In this document: piece after piece, positions 49,923-61,779 of the stretch
Numbering within the stretch: position 1 is the first letter of the stretch
Layout of the letters: the number at the start of each line of letters is the position of its first letter
NCBI RefSeq assembly: GCF_020921035.1
Contig: NC_063154.1
Span: 4,154,001-4,218,000 of the forward strand
Length of the DNA stretch: 64,000 nucleotides
DNA from: Rhodamnia argentea
Lineage: Eukaryota; Streptophyta; Magnoliopsida; Myrtales; Myrtaceae
Direction of reading: 5' to 3'
Notes under the pieces: model-generated
Databases searched by the model: none
Told to the model about the DNA's origin: nothing
The model's input: the letters and a program-made list of their open reading frames with translations, nothing else
Position numbers and translations under genes: made by a program

Positions 49923-51191
49923 CACGGGTTTCTGGTGAGAGTGGTTATGGAGTTGTTTAAAGAAACGTAAGGTACAGGGAAGAGTGTCGGGCGAAGAAAG
50001 ATTCTTGCACGTATTAATTCCGTTTCATCATGTACATAATTTGATACCCGCACGGCAGTGTGCATGACAGGTTCGGTCCACGATTTTTCTACCCTCGCTG
50101 TTAAACTTCCCGGCCCCTGAGATAGTCGAAGACGCTACTCTTCCTTTTACCTCCGCGACCGCCACTTGCCTTAGAGAAACAAAGGTGAAAAGTCTACGTC
50201 GGGACAAAAACCTTTGCTCTCGCTGATTTCGACCTGGCAGTACAGGACACGTTCAGCGTGGACTGAGGAGGTCATTACACCAGGGAGGAGGGATCGGAAG
50301 AAACGCTGGATGAGTAAAATCCGTCATTCTTGTATAAGGGGTAGGGGCAACAAAGCAGCGTTTGGCTCTTCAGTGCCCTCAGCCTTTGTACAGGCTTAAC
50401 ACAAAAACGAAAGATGAGAGAACGAAACTAAATCTGTTCAACACTCTTGAGAATCCTTTTGAGTCAACCCTCTCGCACAAGCAAACCCGCGACCGTTCCG
50501 AAAATACTTCATTTTCATTTAGCACACTCTTTTTGTTGACGAATGAATGGAAGGAAAATAAACTCTGATTCCTCAGAGTAGAGAGCGCGTGAGCTAGAAT
50601 GACGCTAGAATGTAAAGCCCTTTCCGTGCCGGGATAAATAGCCGCGAGGCCGGATAAGAGGGAAGTTGAAAAGCAGAGACCGGATGGCGCCCGTGCGATG
50701 CCTTTATGCCTCTACCTCACCTCAACTGAAAGATATCAGTCCCTCAGTCAAGAGGTGCGTTCCGTATATCAAGCTCCATATATCAGTCGAGCGCGATACT
50801 ATCGCATGAAATGGCGGGGCTGATTCGTGTACAAGTTGTGATATAAAGCAAAGAATCGTGGCATCTACTTGGTCTTTACAATGGCGATTAAATCACATCC
50901 AAAAGATCAGAGTAGCACCCTATTGTTTCTCCGCCCGAGCCTTCTCGCCTCCACTCATATTAGCATGTGGAGTTCTCAGTTGCGACGACTTTAGCGGTCC
51001 AGTTTCTTTGAAGAGGAGGTTAACATTCTTTTCTCCTCACATAATCAAGATGAAAGCTGAGGGGGCAGAAAATAAATTACATGATCTCGAAAACCGCTCA
51101 ATCATGAAATCTCGTATCACCTGCACAATACAAAATCGCAAAACTCTACTCGAGAGCATGACTGGACATCAGCGGAGAAAAGAATCATCAG
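49923..51191. other. Convergent 3' region of PUB14 and VPS33
   Basis: About 1.3 kb that should hold both 3' UTRs. An AATAAA at about 50556 could be the PUB14 polyadenylation signal. Short frames show no domain. Confidence 0.5.
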
Positions 51192-54100
51192 TCAACCCAT
51201 GCTCTGGACAAATGTTTCGGTCAGGGTTTGACCGCTGACTAGTTTTGTAGTGCCCACGATTATATCATATGCCATCCCCTCCTGCAGGCAAAACAGGGGA
51301 AATATTTAGTGTAATGAAATCATCGTGAAGACATTGCATGACTTGTAGCCAACTTAATACTTCCATCTTTAATGTCCCAACCGCTAATAGAAAAGCCACA
51401 GAAAGAACAAAGTGACCTAAACTAATTAGAATTGACAAAACGCCTCTTTCGTGCATTAGACTCTGCTTCAAGTTTTACAACTAGCAGCTTCAAGAACACC
51501 AATTTGACCCACTAACAGCCAGCGATTACAGACTGAACAATTACTTTTAAAATGAATTGCATAGGTTATCTGTACAATCTGCAAGAGAATACTGACAAAT
51601 CCATAATTGACAACAAGCACCTGAGCACTGAGGAATCGTAGAGCAGAAATCTCAGCGAATGTTACTCCTCCCACGAAAACAACAAGTACCAAGGAGCGTC
51701 TTCCTCCAGTCGCTCTGGCAAATTGAAGTGTCATAAGAACTATAGTTGCGCCAGGATATTGTAAAAATTTCAAAGTTATAGCATTTATTATGGACCAATT
51801 CTAAAGAAAGTACCACTTGCATATGTTTACTCTTTATCATTAGACCGGTCATGAAACTGTCTCACTGTGGACGGAGGCAAAAGAGACTTGGAAAAGAGAG
51901 AAAAAACAAACTCTCCATACAGGATGCGTGGTAAACGATCAGACTATCTGATCAAGAAGATACCTTCTCCAGCATCATTAAAATTTTCCACTAAAGGAAA
52001 GAGGAAAATGAGTTTTAATTTTAACTCTTCTGTTGATTGATAGGAGTAGGCATAATTTTTTGCTTGCGGCTATTATCTAGTCTCATGAGCGTTCATCTTC
52101 AAATTTATACAGATAAGTCAACCATGAGATCAATTTATTTTGCTAGCTAAAGTAGTATCCTACTGCAAACTTAGTCAGAATAGTAACCATTTAAAAAGAA
52201 ATCAAACAGAGATGGTAAGTATTATTTCACCAAAATCCCAACCTACAAGCTGTACGGAAAATTGTAAAATCTTACCTCCAAAATACCACCGAAGTTTATC
52301 TTGTGGCAACAAATTGCGAAAAGGAAAATAAAGAAAACATGCCAACTTAAGCAGAGCCATATTGTTTGAAATAAATGGAAATTACTTGTCAACCGAAGCA
52401 TCTTGCATCGAATCATATGATTGACTGCTTGCAAACCTACTCTGCAGACATAGCAGAAAGAATATCAGACAAACACACACGACGACACAAGCCCTCAATA
52501 GTTGACCCTCAAATAAATCTCAAGAAGACCCATCAAATTGCACAAAGGTACAGGACTGGCATCCACATGTTCCTGATGAAACAAATGCACATGGTCTCTT
52601 AGGATAAGAACTACGAAATAAGCCAAAAAAATCATCCAATAACAGCTAGAGTATGAAGCATGAACATAATCAGTGAGGAAAATGAAGTGAAGAAATAGCA
52701 GCAACCAAGAAACTTGGCAGAGAAATGATAAACGTAACATAGTACTTACTCTCTTTGATTCTGAATGGGGTCCTGGTAGCATTCTTAAGATCTCTTCAAT
52801 GGGACGCCTACAAGTCATACATAAAATAAACTGTTGAGTAAGAAGTGGCTGAAGTGAGCTTCTCGAAAATATGAAAATACAAAATACTTGGGAAATGATG
52901 GGCTGAGCCTTTGGTTTTGGGTCATTAAAGCATATAAGTAATGTTTAAAACAGACACTATCAGCCAGTATATAATGACTAGAATTTAAACCAGGACAAAG
53001 ATACTCGCTATTCCTAATACTAAAACCTTAAACTTGTGCACGATAACATCTCAAATTTGGATTCATCGAAAAAGGCTCACCATGCATCAATTGACTTCAA
53101 CTTGCAAGCAAAACTGAAAAAGGCTCATGCAGATTTCTTTCTGTATTTTTGGGTCATTGAGGCTTATGTAGATTAAAGCAAGAAATTTATGGTATTTCTG
53201 GCATGGAAATAACAGAAGCTAAAAGGTAATCCAACTCACTGAATACAAAATATATGCGAGATTCATCAGATAAAAACTCACCAACCAGATCGAATAGCAT
53301 TCTGAACAAGCCGAACGCTAAGCGGCGCATATCCAGAAAATACATAGGCAATATCATTGGGACTGCAGAATAGAGTAACTTCAAAACTCAGTCACAAGTG
53401 CAATGAGACAATTGTGAAAAAAAGAAGAAGGATAGCTATCAAGCAAAAATCAATGGTAACAGCACAACGTGTTCAATGTGAAAAATTAGAACCAGAGAAT
53501 GAGCTGAAGAATGATAGTACTTGGCTGTGTCAGTATCTTCAACTACGAGATGCAGAGCGCGTTTTATTGCCAGCCAATTGCTCTTTGACTCCTGCAGTAT
53601 TGGACAAGACAGACCAATCAACATTTATTAATTGAATACCTTGTTAGAGGTAAAAGCACTTGGTGAAGAAATCATACCTGCTTTTTCAGCAGTCCAGCTT
53701 TTTCCAAATTGTTCAGTGTAGCCATGTGCTCAAAACCATAGCTATGAAGTAGCTCCCTCCTGAAACAAGATAATGATACTACCAAATTTAAACATGGGAA
53801 TACTAAGGCTCTGTTTGGAAAGTTCAAAAAAGGTGAGGGGATGAAAATTGGAGTGGAAAATGAGATTTTGAAATTTCTTTGTGAGAGGGAAGGAGAAGGG
53901 GAAATTTAAAACTTTATCCTCAAATTTTCTTTCCCCACCCTTTCTCTAGCTTCCCAACTATAGTGAAAAGAACAAAAAACTCAAAATTGGTAAAAGTGTC
54001 GTACTTGCCTTAAATAATCAAAATGCTTCTTCGGCAGCCCCCCATTTGTAATGGATAACAATATGAGCATTCGCAGGATGTCGATAAGAGGTTCCTGCTT

Positions 54101-57100
54101 ATGGATCATTTCTTCAATGTACTCAAAGCAACTGCATTCGAATATTATATAACAGATAGCAAAAAGAAAGTTTAGTATGAGAAAACTCTGGCAGCAAGTA
54201 ACAAAAAGAAATCTAAAGGAGAAAAAAGAATCACTCATCAAAAACCAATTTCTTCCTCTTCAAAACGATGAAATTCTTTCACTTTAATCCCCGTAACTAT
54301 CTATGGTTGTACATGTACGGGAAAAAACCAGTCCCACCAATCTATTCTATTGGAATAGGAAGCCAAATGGAAGAACATGGATCACTCAGAAATTATGTCT
54401 AATATAATGATATCAACCGCCATACATCCTCCATGGTAATTAAAATCAGATTATATGACATCAAAACAATAGAAGATAAATATATGAAGATGCAAATGTA
54501 TGGGGCAGAGGAGGACCTTGGACTTGAGAGTATTGTCAGAGTAAGACAGGAGCAAAGATGTCATTTTCCATGCCTTAAGAGGAATACTTAGCCAGTAAAA
54601 CCGAGTAAAATGCAACTTTCACTACAAAGGGATCTACACCTTAACAAAATAAAATAAAAAAATAGAAATTTGTGAAAGAAAGTACATGCTGGGTTTTTCA
54701 TAAGAGGTACATTCAAAGAATTAGCTTACATGTCATAACTCTGAGCCTCAACCATTGTGTGTTCCATGTCAAGTCGTGCAAGAAATGATGGCTTAGATGT
54801 GAAAGATGATAAATGCTGAGCGAGATTTATGTGCCTCTGAAAAGAGAAAGTAAAGCACAATAATATAATTGAACTCAAGCAATTAGCAAATGAGCAAAGG
54901 CCAAAATAAAAGGCAACAGTACTTACAGTCATTTCAGGTAGCGAATTGAGCTTCTTTACAAAATCCTTCAACTCTGAAACTGTCTGAGTCTGTATGCAGT
55001 GTGAGAAAACTTTTCAGATCATCTCTCAAGCTACACGAACTAAAAGCTTCTAGTGACAGACAATTACAGCTACAAAATATATATACGAAGGCTATCACAT
55101 TCTGTCAGCGGAAAAAGGAACTAGAAGTCGACGATCCCTGAGGCCAGTGAAACATAGGCACATGTGATCAGAACGAAGTCGACTTACGGTAGTTGTCATC
55201 TCCGTATAATCTTGCTTCATTGATGTTGCTTTTTGACGTAAAACCTGCAAGCAAACTGCAGTTGGAACTAAGACATGGAACATCCAAGGACATGACCTCA
55301 AAGCAAAGATAGTACAATCATAGTACGAGGCAACATAAGATGATAAGTCAACCTGGACAACAACTTCGAAGTTGAGATCTCGTATCTCCTTGTAAAGCTT
55401 GTCACTAAAGTTCAAAACAGAAACAATTGTCACTGGATCAGGGAATATGAAAGGAGGATGGATGAACCTTTGACATTACCGAGCAAAAGAGAAGTGAAAA
55501 CCAACACATGAATGCAACATACTTAATTTCTTTTTTTTTCCCAGCTAAAAACAAACAAGGAACGATAAAGTAACTACACTACACAACACATGCAATGTAT
55601 AAGCAGCTATATGAACTACAAGCAAGTGGATCACATAAAAAGTGCTTCTCAAAAGTAAGCCACGCAAATCAAATGCTAGGATGGCATAGTCTCGTCCAAA
55701 CAGTATCTATCAGCTGAGGATATAATAGCTGCAGCAGCGGTAAGCTATATATCTCACCTAGAATTAAGTGGAACTTTCATTTTTTTGCCCTCTTGTTGAA
55801 CACCCATGATGGAGGCATCAAGCTCCACTGAACCATTGTTCACATGTAAAAACTGCCAAACTCGGAAGTGTTAGAGATAACTTACTGATATGACAATAAA
55901 GGAAAAACAGCACTTGCCTTCTGAATGTGTTCAAATAGCTATTAAAGCACATTTGCTAGCGTACAATGTCTAAATGTCCACGGTCAACCATTCGATGGTC
56001 AAACAACTCAGGTTTTGGCAAATACCAAAAATACTTCAAAAAAGAAATATAGAGTACAACCAACTGCAATTACTTCCTCTATATCACAACAGAACTCATT
56101 AGCATTCTTTTTGGATAAGTCAATCTGAACTATCGACAATAGTTTCAGCCTAATTTTTTCAGAGAAGTTTTCTGATAACATATATACACCTAATTCTTCA
56201 GGAAAAATCCATTAGTGATCATTCTACTTTGATGCAGCCTCCAACTGGATTCTTGATTTTTTATTTCGCTGACTGAATGCATTACCTTTACTTGATTTGC
56301 AATTGAATAAAATAAAAGTGAAGGGACTGTGTATACAACTAAGTTGGACTTTAGCAGCTAATTATGCATCTAAATTAAAGGTATTGAACCCTATTAGAGA
56401 CTGCAAAAAGTACCAAACGTCAATTTACCTCGTCCAACAGTCCTTCATAGGTTAACTGAGAACACATGGGAGTAACCATGTCAACCTGCAACCAAAACGT
56501 TAAGCTTTTAATCACGCTTCCAGTATCAATCAGACATTGGTGTCACGTTTAAATGAAATCCATGAAACCGCATGATCTTGCAGTCAATGTCACATGATCT
56601 CTGAAGAGGATGCTCTTGGCAAAACAATTGCCCTGTCAGTCACCCCCCCCCCCTCCCTCTTTTCCCCGCAGTGGACGGTTTGTGGCACATTCAGAAGCAC
56701 ATTTAACTAAATAGAAGACAATTCATCTTCCATAAGCCTAAAATTTGGGTTAAAATAGTCTGATCTGGTTCCTAAATCTTTACAAGTCTGCCAGAGCAGA
56801 TCCTCCCAAGTTAGTGGAATATCTATGTCCTTGCACTTCATAATCATGAAATAATATTGTTCCTCCTCAAGTGAGAAATGATTGATTACAATTCGCCTCC
56901 AAAAGAACATAAATTAAAACTGGAACCGCAATTACCTCCCTATCAAGAAGAATAAGAGTATTTATCTCCGGCACCACAATCTGCAATAATATCAAGAAGA
57001 CAAGTACACGGAATTAAACAGATGGTATGGCTAAAGTACCACTAAGCTTACAAAAGCTATGCATTATTACATCAGATGAATTGACTGGTTCCTCTGCTTG

Positions 57101-58073
57101 CATCCGATTAAGTATGTCTGCGACTCGAACTGAGGCTTTGCCCTTAGCTCTGACATTCGGTATCACCCCGAAAGCAAACTGTCAATCAAATTACTCAACA
57201 TCACAACAGGATCAGAAATCATCACGAGAGGATCACATCAATTCCCATGCAATTCATACAAGGAAGGAAAGAAGTAAATGCTGAAGCTCAAAAGCCTCTT
57301 ATAATGGTATACATAACAATTTTACACCTCAAGCTTGTGAATGGCTTTCGCAATATGCCAGAGTGAGCTTGTATCACCATCGACTAGGCTCTCCTATCAA
57401 AGAGGAAAAATGAGAAAAAGGGAGTAAGTAGACAATCTTACTAGAAGGAATTCTATTGTGGTAGTGGTGCACATCAGCTAATGAACTAGAGTTTATCCAT
57501 ACTTTATAAGCAAGGTCCAGTTCGAATGATAGGATATCCTCGTCCAAAGGAATGAGGTATAACGGGTAGTCCCCAATGGTCAACAACTGATGAACTTTTT
57601 CCTCCTCAAAAATCTGCACAGCAAATGACAAACTTTACCAGTTACTCAGAAGAGAATATCGCTAGCAGTCATTTCATCCTTTGTGCATGGCAAAGATGCC
57701 AAATTTTCATACCTTCTCACAAGCTACAGCTCGGCGAGGAACAAAATAAACATAGTACTCCCTCTGAAACCCTTTCGATTGATCGTTGTGAATGTGCGAG
57801 CATATAAATTTCAAAAGATCAAGTTGAGCCCGAACGAGGTAAACAATTTTGGTACATTCAGTTTGAATTGGTTCAGCGGAAAGATGCCTCAACTCCACGC
57901 CATGCTCCTGTCACAACAACCATCCATCAACTGAGCTCCAAGCAAGGATACATCATTTCTAGAGGTGGCAAAATGGGTCTATAACCCATTTATTATTTAG
58001 AAACTTAATGCGTCATAAATAAGTTTTAAATAGGTCATAAGTAGATTAACTAAGAAAATTATAAAAAAAATTA

Positions 58074-58114
<41 letters not shown>

Positions 58115-58935
58115 AAGAAACCATTCTCTCTAAACTAGATTTCAATATTGAAGTGTTTTAACAATATAGGTCAGGTTGGGTATGGGCCACTAAATTTGTA
58201 TAGCATGAAAAATAGACCAATACGGGTTAAATGGGTCAATATGGGTTGGACCATATTCGATCAGCCCCACCCGCTTGACACCTCTTATTCATTTGGAAGA
58301 AACTCAGTAAGTCAGAGCAGAGCATAATACAGAAGCCATATACTCTTCTTAGTTTCTCCACACATTGTAAGCCTTGATGCGAACGACGAATTCATTGTCC
58401 GTAGTGTTTTTTCCCCAGACAAACAAGAGTCATTGACCATAAACTATGCAACATCCTTGCCTTGAGAAGTGAAGTTTGGATGATTAGAGATAGCGAGCCA
58501 CTGAGCTTCTGATCGACAACCAAACACTTCCTCCCCCGGATCTGAGAAAACACCAAAACTTCAACAAGTCATCATACAAATGAAAGCTCCAATTTCAAAT
58601 ACAAGCAAGCGCGACGGCTAAGGAACCAGAAATTGGACAGGAGCTGGACGCACAGCTATTGCAGAGAAAAAGCAGACTGCACATAATCGAGCTCAACGCG
58701 ACGAGCTCAAAACAGAAGGACTCACGTTTTTCAGGATGGTTATGAGCTCCTTCTGCGACTGATCCCTGATTCCGACGAACGAAGCAGAATTAAAAAGGAA
58801 AAAAAAAAAAAACACAACGCCGATGAGCAGAGTCGATCAAAAAACGAAGACATCGACCATGAGTCGGGAAAGCGATGAGTGCCTGATTGACGCGAGATTG
58901 ATAGGAGCATTGTCCAGGTTCGGCATCTGAGCCAT
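51192..58935 (-). CDS. VPS33: VPS33, Sec1/Munc18 subunit of HOPS/CORVET
   Basis: SM protein that templates SNARE assembly in the HOPS and CORVET tethering complexes at the vacuole and endosomes. Twenty-two exons (high to low): 58935-58883, 58765-58726, 58541-58461, 57907-57713, 57613-57503, 57393-57328, 57178-57071, 56980-56936, 56485-56429, 55852-55758, 55404-55353, 55244-55188, 54989-54927, 54836-54730, 54131-54009, 53759-53678, 53591-53521, 53362-53282, 52807-52750, 52441-52386, 51714-51621, 51281-51192. They join in frame to 594 aa (Arabidopsis VPS33 is 592 from memory). Diagnostic Sec1 segments seen: [67 protein letters not shown], then the C-terminal [20 protein letters not shown] and a final QTLTETF. 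GC donors occur after exons 1, 3 and 15. Intron 3 holds a MITE. Confidence 0.93.
53805..53955. repeat. Possible MITE end in VPS33 intron 15
   Basis: GGCTCTGTTTGGAAAG at about 53809 matches the GG(C)CTGTTTGG start common to plant PIF/Harbinger- and hAT-type MITEs. I found no clear inverted partner downstream, so it may be a truncated copy. Confidence 0.3.
57960..58287. mobile_element. hAT-type MITE in VPS33 intron 3
   Basis: The ends TAGAGGTGGCAA and TTGACACCTCTTA are imperfect inverted repeats of the AGGTGKCAA type known from plant hAT MITEs. The flanks ATCATTTC and TTCATTTG could be a decayed 8-bp target duplication (6 of 8 match). Inside are repeated ACCCATTT/AAATGGGT words and a (TA)n tract (58079-58110). 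It lies entirely within an intron and should not affect the protein. Confidence 0.65.
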
Positions 58936-61779
58936 TCGAGCCGAAGAGAGAGAGTCGAATCGTCCCTGTTCAACCGCAGTGCCTCGTCGGAGGACAGATG
59001 ATCATCAGAGAGAAGAGAGAGAGAGAGAGAGGGAGAGAGAGGGGAAAGACGGCGACGACGATCATCTCAAGCCTCATTCGGGCTGGCAACGGACCTGGGC
59101 TTGTTCCTGTTGCCTTGCCGGGCTGGACTCGCTCCTCCTTTTGGGCCTCTTTCGGGTTGCGCCTATTTTGTTTATTCGTGGATCCTTCTCTCGTATTTTA
59201 TTCAATGAGGGTCGGTTAGAAGGAGCATCCAACCCGAACTGGAACCGGACCATACCGTATCAAACCGGTCGAAACTGAGTGATTCTCGATTTCACAATTT
59301 TTGAAATCGAAAATAACTGGTCCGGTTCCCAATACTTTGTGTGGAACGAGACCAAGCCCACGGAACTAGGTCATACTATGCCTCCAATCTTTTTCTTCTT
59401 CGTGGCATGGACAAACAGTCTCGTAGCAAGCTAATTGTTTCAATATGTTCTATTCAACTGATATGTATATCCATTGGATGCTTGTAGAAAGCCTACGGCA
59501 CTGCGAACCGACCATGTGTTTTTGTTTGCTATGTTTAACTATTTACCGTGTTTTAATAGGATGTTTCAATAGGAAGTTACTAGCTACCCATGCGGTGCAT
59601 GGGTTGTTCCGGGTTTCGTGATGTGTACCTATTCACCATCTTGAAATAGATCATCCCTAAGCAACGTCGCTAGAGACGTGTTGGTCACCACACGATTAGA
59701 GAATTGGGGGGCGTGATCACTTTAGGGAAAATTTCAATAAGAGGATGAAATGCTCTCATTTTCTCACATAAAGACCCTCAAGGAGACATTGTTTCAAATA
59801 AATGTGTGATGTGCTCTCATTTTTTGCAAATAAGAATATTAAGTGGACCTTGTTTCAAGTGAGGGTTTAACCTTCCCGGCCGGTAAGAACATTTTCGTCT
59901 TTTTCTTTTCTTTTCTTTTTGTCAATGGCCGACCTAGAGAGGGTTGGGCGAGGGTTGCTCTTGCTAGCCACGGGGGAGGCCGGTCTTCGCCGGATCTGAG
60001 TAAGGGTCGCCACTAGGCCCTCGCCAACGATAGTAAAGAAAAAAAAAAGAAATGAGAAAAAATAGAATAAAATCATTTAAAATTACAATTATTTTTGGAT
60101 GGAAATGCTCTTGACCGGCGAAAATATTTAATTGGCCAATGAGGTCATGCCATTATTTGGAATTATCATGACTACTTCGGACTCTTAATTGAAAAAAATG
60201 AAAGCGCTTCATATCATTATTTGAAAAAAAAAAGACCGAGAGAATTTCAAGCCCTTATTTGGAATATTCTCCCCGCTTTATTAATTGTGGTCATGGATAC
60301 GCACGACATGATAAGCAAAACGACGGGAGGGAAGCTCTCAATCCCACCGCCGGAACTTTCTAAGGAAAGGCTAAAGACTCCTGAAAATGAACTGGACACA
60401 TTATGATTCTTAAATTCACATCAAAGGCCACGGACGGCGACAAGTGAAACTCGGTTACGCATTCAACGTCGGGCCGCCCATTTTCAAAGTAATAAATAAA
60501 AAGAGGGAGGAGGGCGGTGGGTGGCTCACGAGCCATGAGGCCCATGACCACTGCCCCGCGCCCCCTCGGGCCCACCGCTTGTAAATTACTCTTGCATCCC
60601 TATCTTGTTCGAAAATTTAGAATATTCCCGTCACATGGCATTCGTCGGGCGCGTTTGGTTCAGCTTTCCTAAAAAACTTTAGAGGTCCAAAGTCCATTTG
60701 AAAAAACATATATAAGGTGTTTGATGAGTGTTTTTGAAACTCCATTAGCCAAATGCTAGTATTTGAAATGCTGGGAAAAGCTAAAAGCTCAAGGCAGATA
60801 GGGACCTATTTTGGACTTTGAGCATTTTCGTCACCTCACTTGGCGATAATAAGCCACCAACACCAACGAGCCCCCTTGTATCGATCCCGCGTCGCTCGAC
60901 CACCAAATGAACGAGCCACTTGTGATCGTCGCCGACCCAATCAAGCTCAATCGATTGTCAAGCGAGCCCAAGGTCCAATATCTAGGGCTCGAACAACTCT
61001 AGATTCGAGATTAGAGGTCGAGTTGAGTACGGCTAAATTCGAGAGGAGGGATCGAGATTCGTTGCTCTCTTTTCTTTTCTTTTTTTCACTTTAAAGTGTT
61101 TTTTTTTTTTTTTGCTTTACAAAGAAATATATCAAAAGACACATACCAAACAGTCTTACATTTCCTCGAAGCTATTTAGGCTAAAGACATTTACATTTAA
61201 CCAAGGACATTCCCCAAATGCCGAATCCACATGTCATGAATTAGTGAAAAAAGGTTTATTAAAGGAAAGTACTCTCTTGGACCAAAAAAAAAGGAAAGTA
61301 CTCTTAAGTTTTTTGTCGGTAGAAATTAATCCTTATACATAAATGGTTGAATTAATGACACATGTATTTTATTATCTCTATAATAAATGTAGGATGAGTT
61401 TATTTAACGAAAAATAAATGACTTTGAATATTTTTAAATATGCTCATTTGTATCGCTTCGATAAATTACTGAGTGAAAAATATTTGTATAGTTTATGATA
61501 ATATTTAGATATAAATTATTATTGACAAAAAAAGTATTTTAAAAAATACGAACGATAATTTTAATGAGATTTTTTTCATAAAACCTTCATTTTTTCGCGA
61601 AAGGAATACAGCTGCAATGAAAGCGTAAATTTCTTTGGAAATGGGAAGTGGTATTATGGTGATATAATATTACAAGATCCGCTGAAGAATCCGATTCTCG
61701 AGGCAAGTCCTCCTCATCATCTCCCACCATAACTGATTCCCACTCTTTTCCTGCCACCACCACACCGCTCCTCTCCCCG
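58936..61779. other. Shared promoter region, VPS33 and SDP6
   Basis: About 2.8 kb between divergent starts. It contains a (GA)n run near 59005-59042 in the VPS33 leader or promoter, a GC-rich module (about 59930-60030) flanked by T- and A-rich sequence, a candidate MITE start GGGCGCGTTTGGTTCAGC near 60646 and short frames without a domain. Confidence 0.5.
59930..60090. repeat. GC-rich module of the dispersed repeat family
   Basis: GGCCGACC, GGGCGAGGGTTGC and CGCCACTAGGCCCTCGCC words in AT-rich surroundings, ending in an A-rich run, like the modules at 20.4 and 21.1 kb. Confidence 0.45.
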
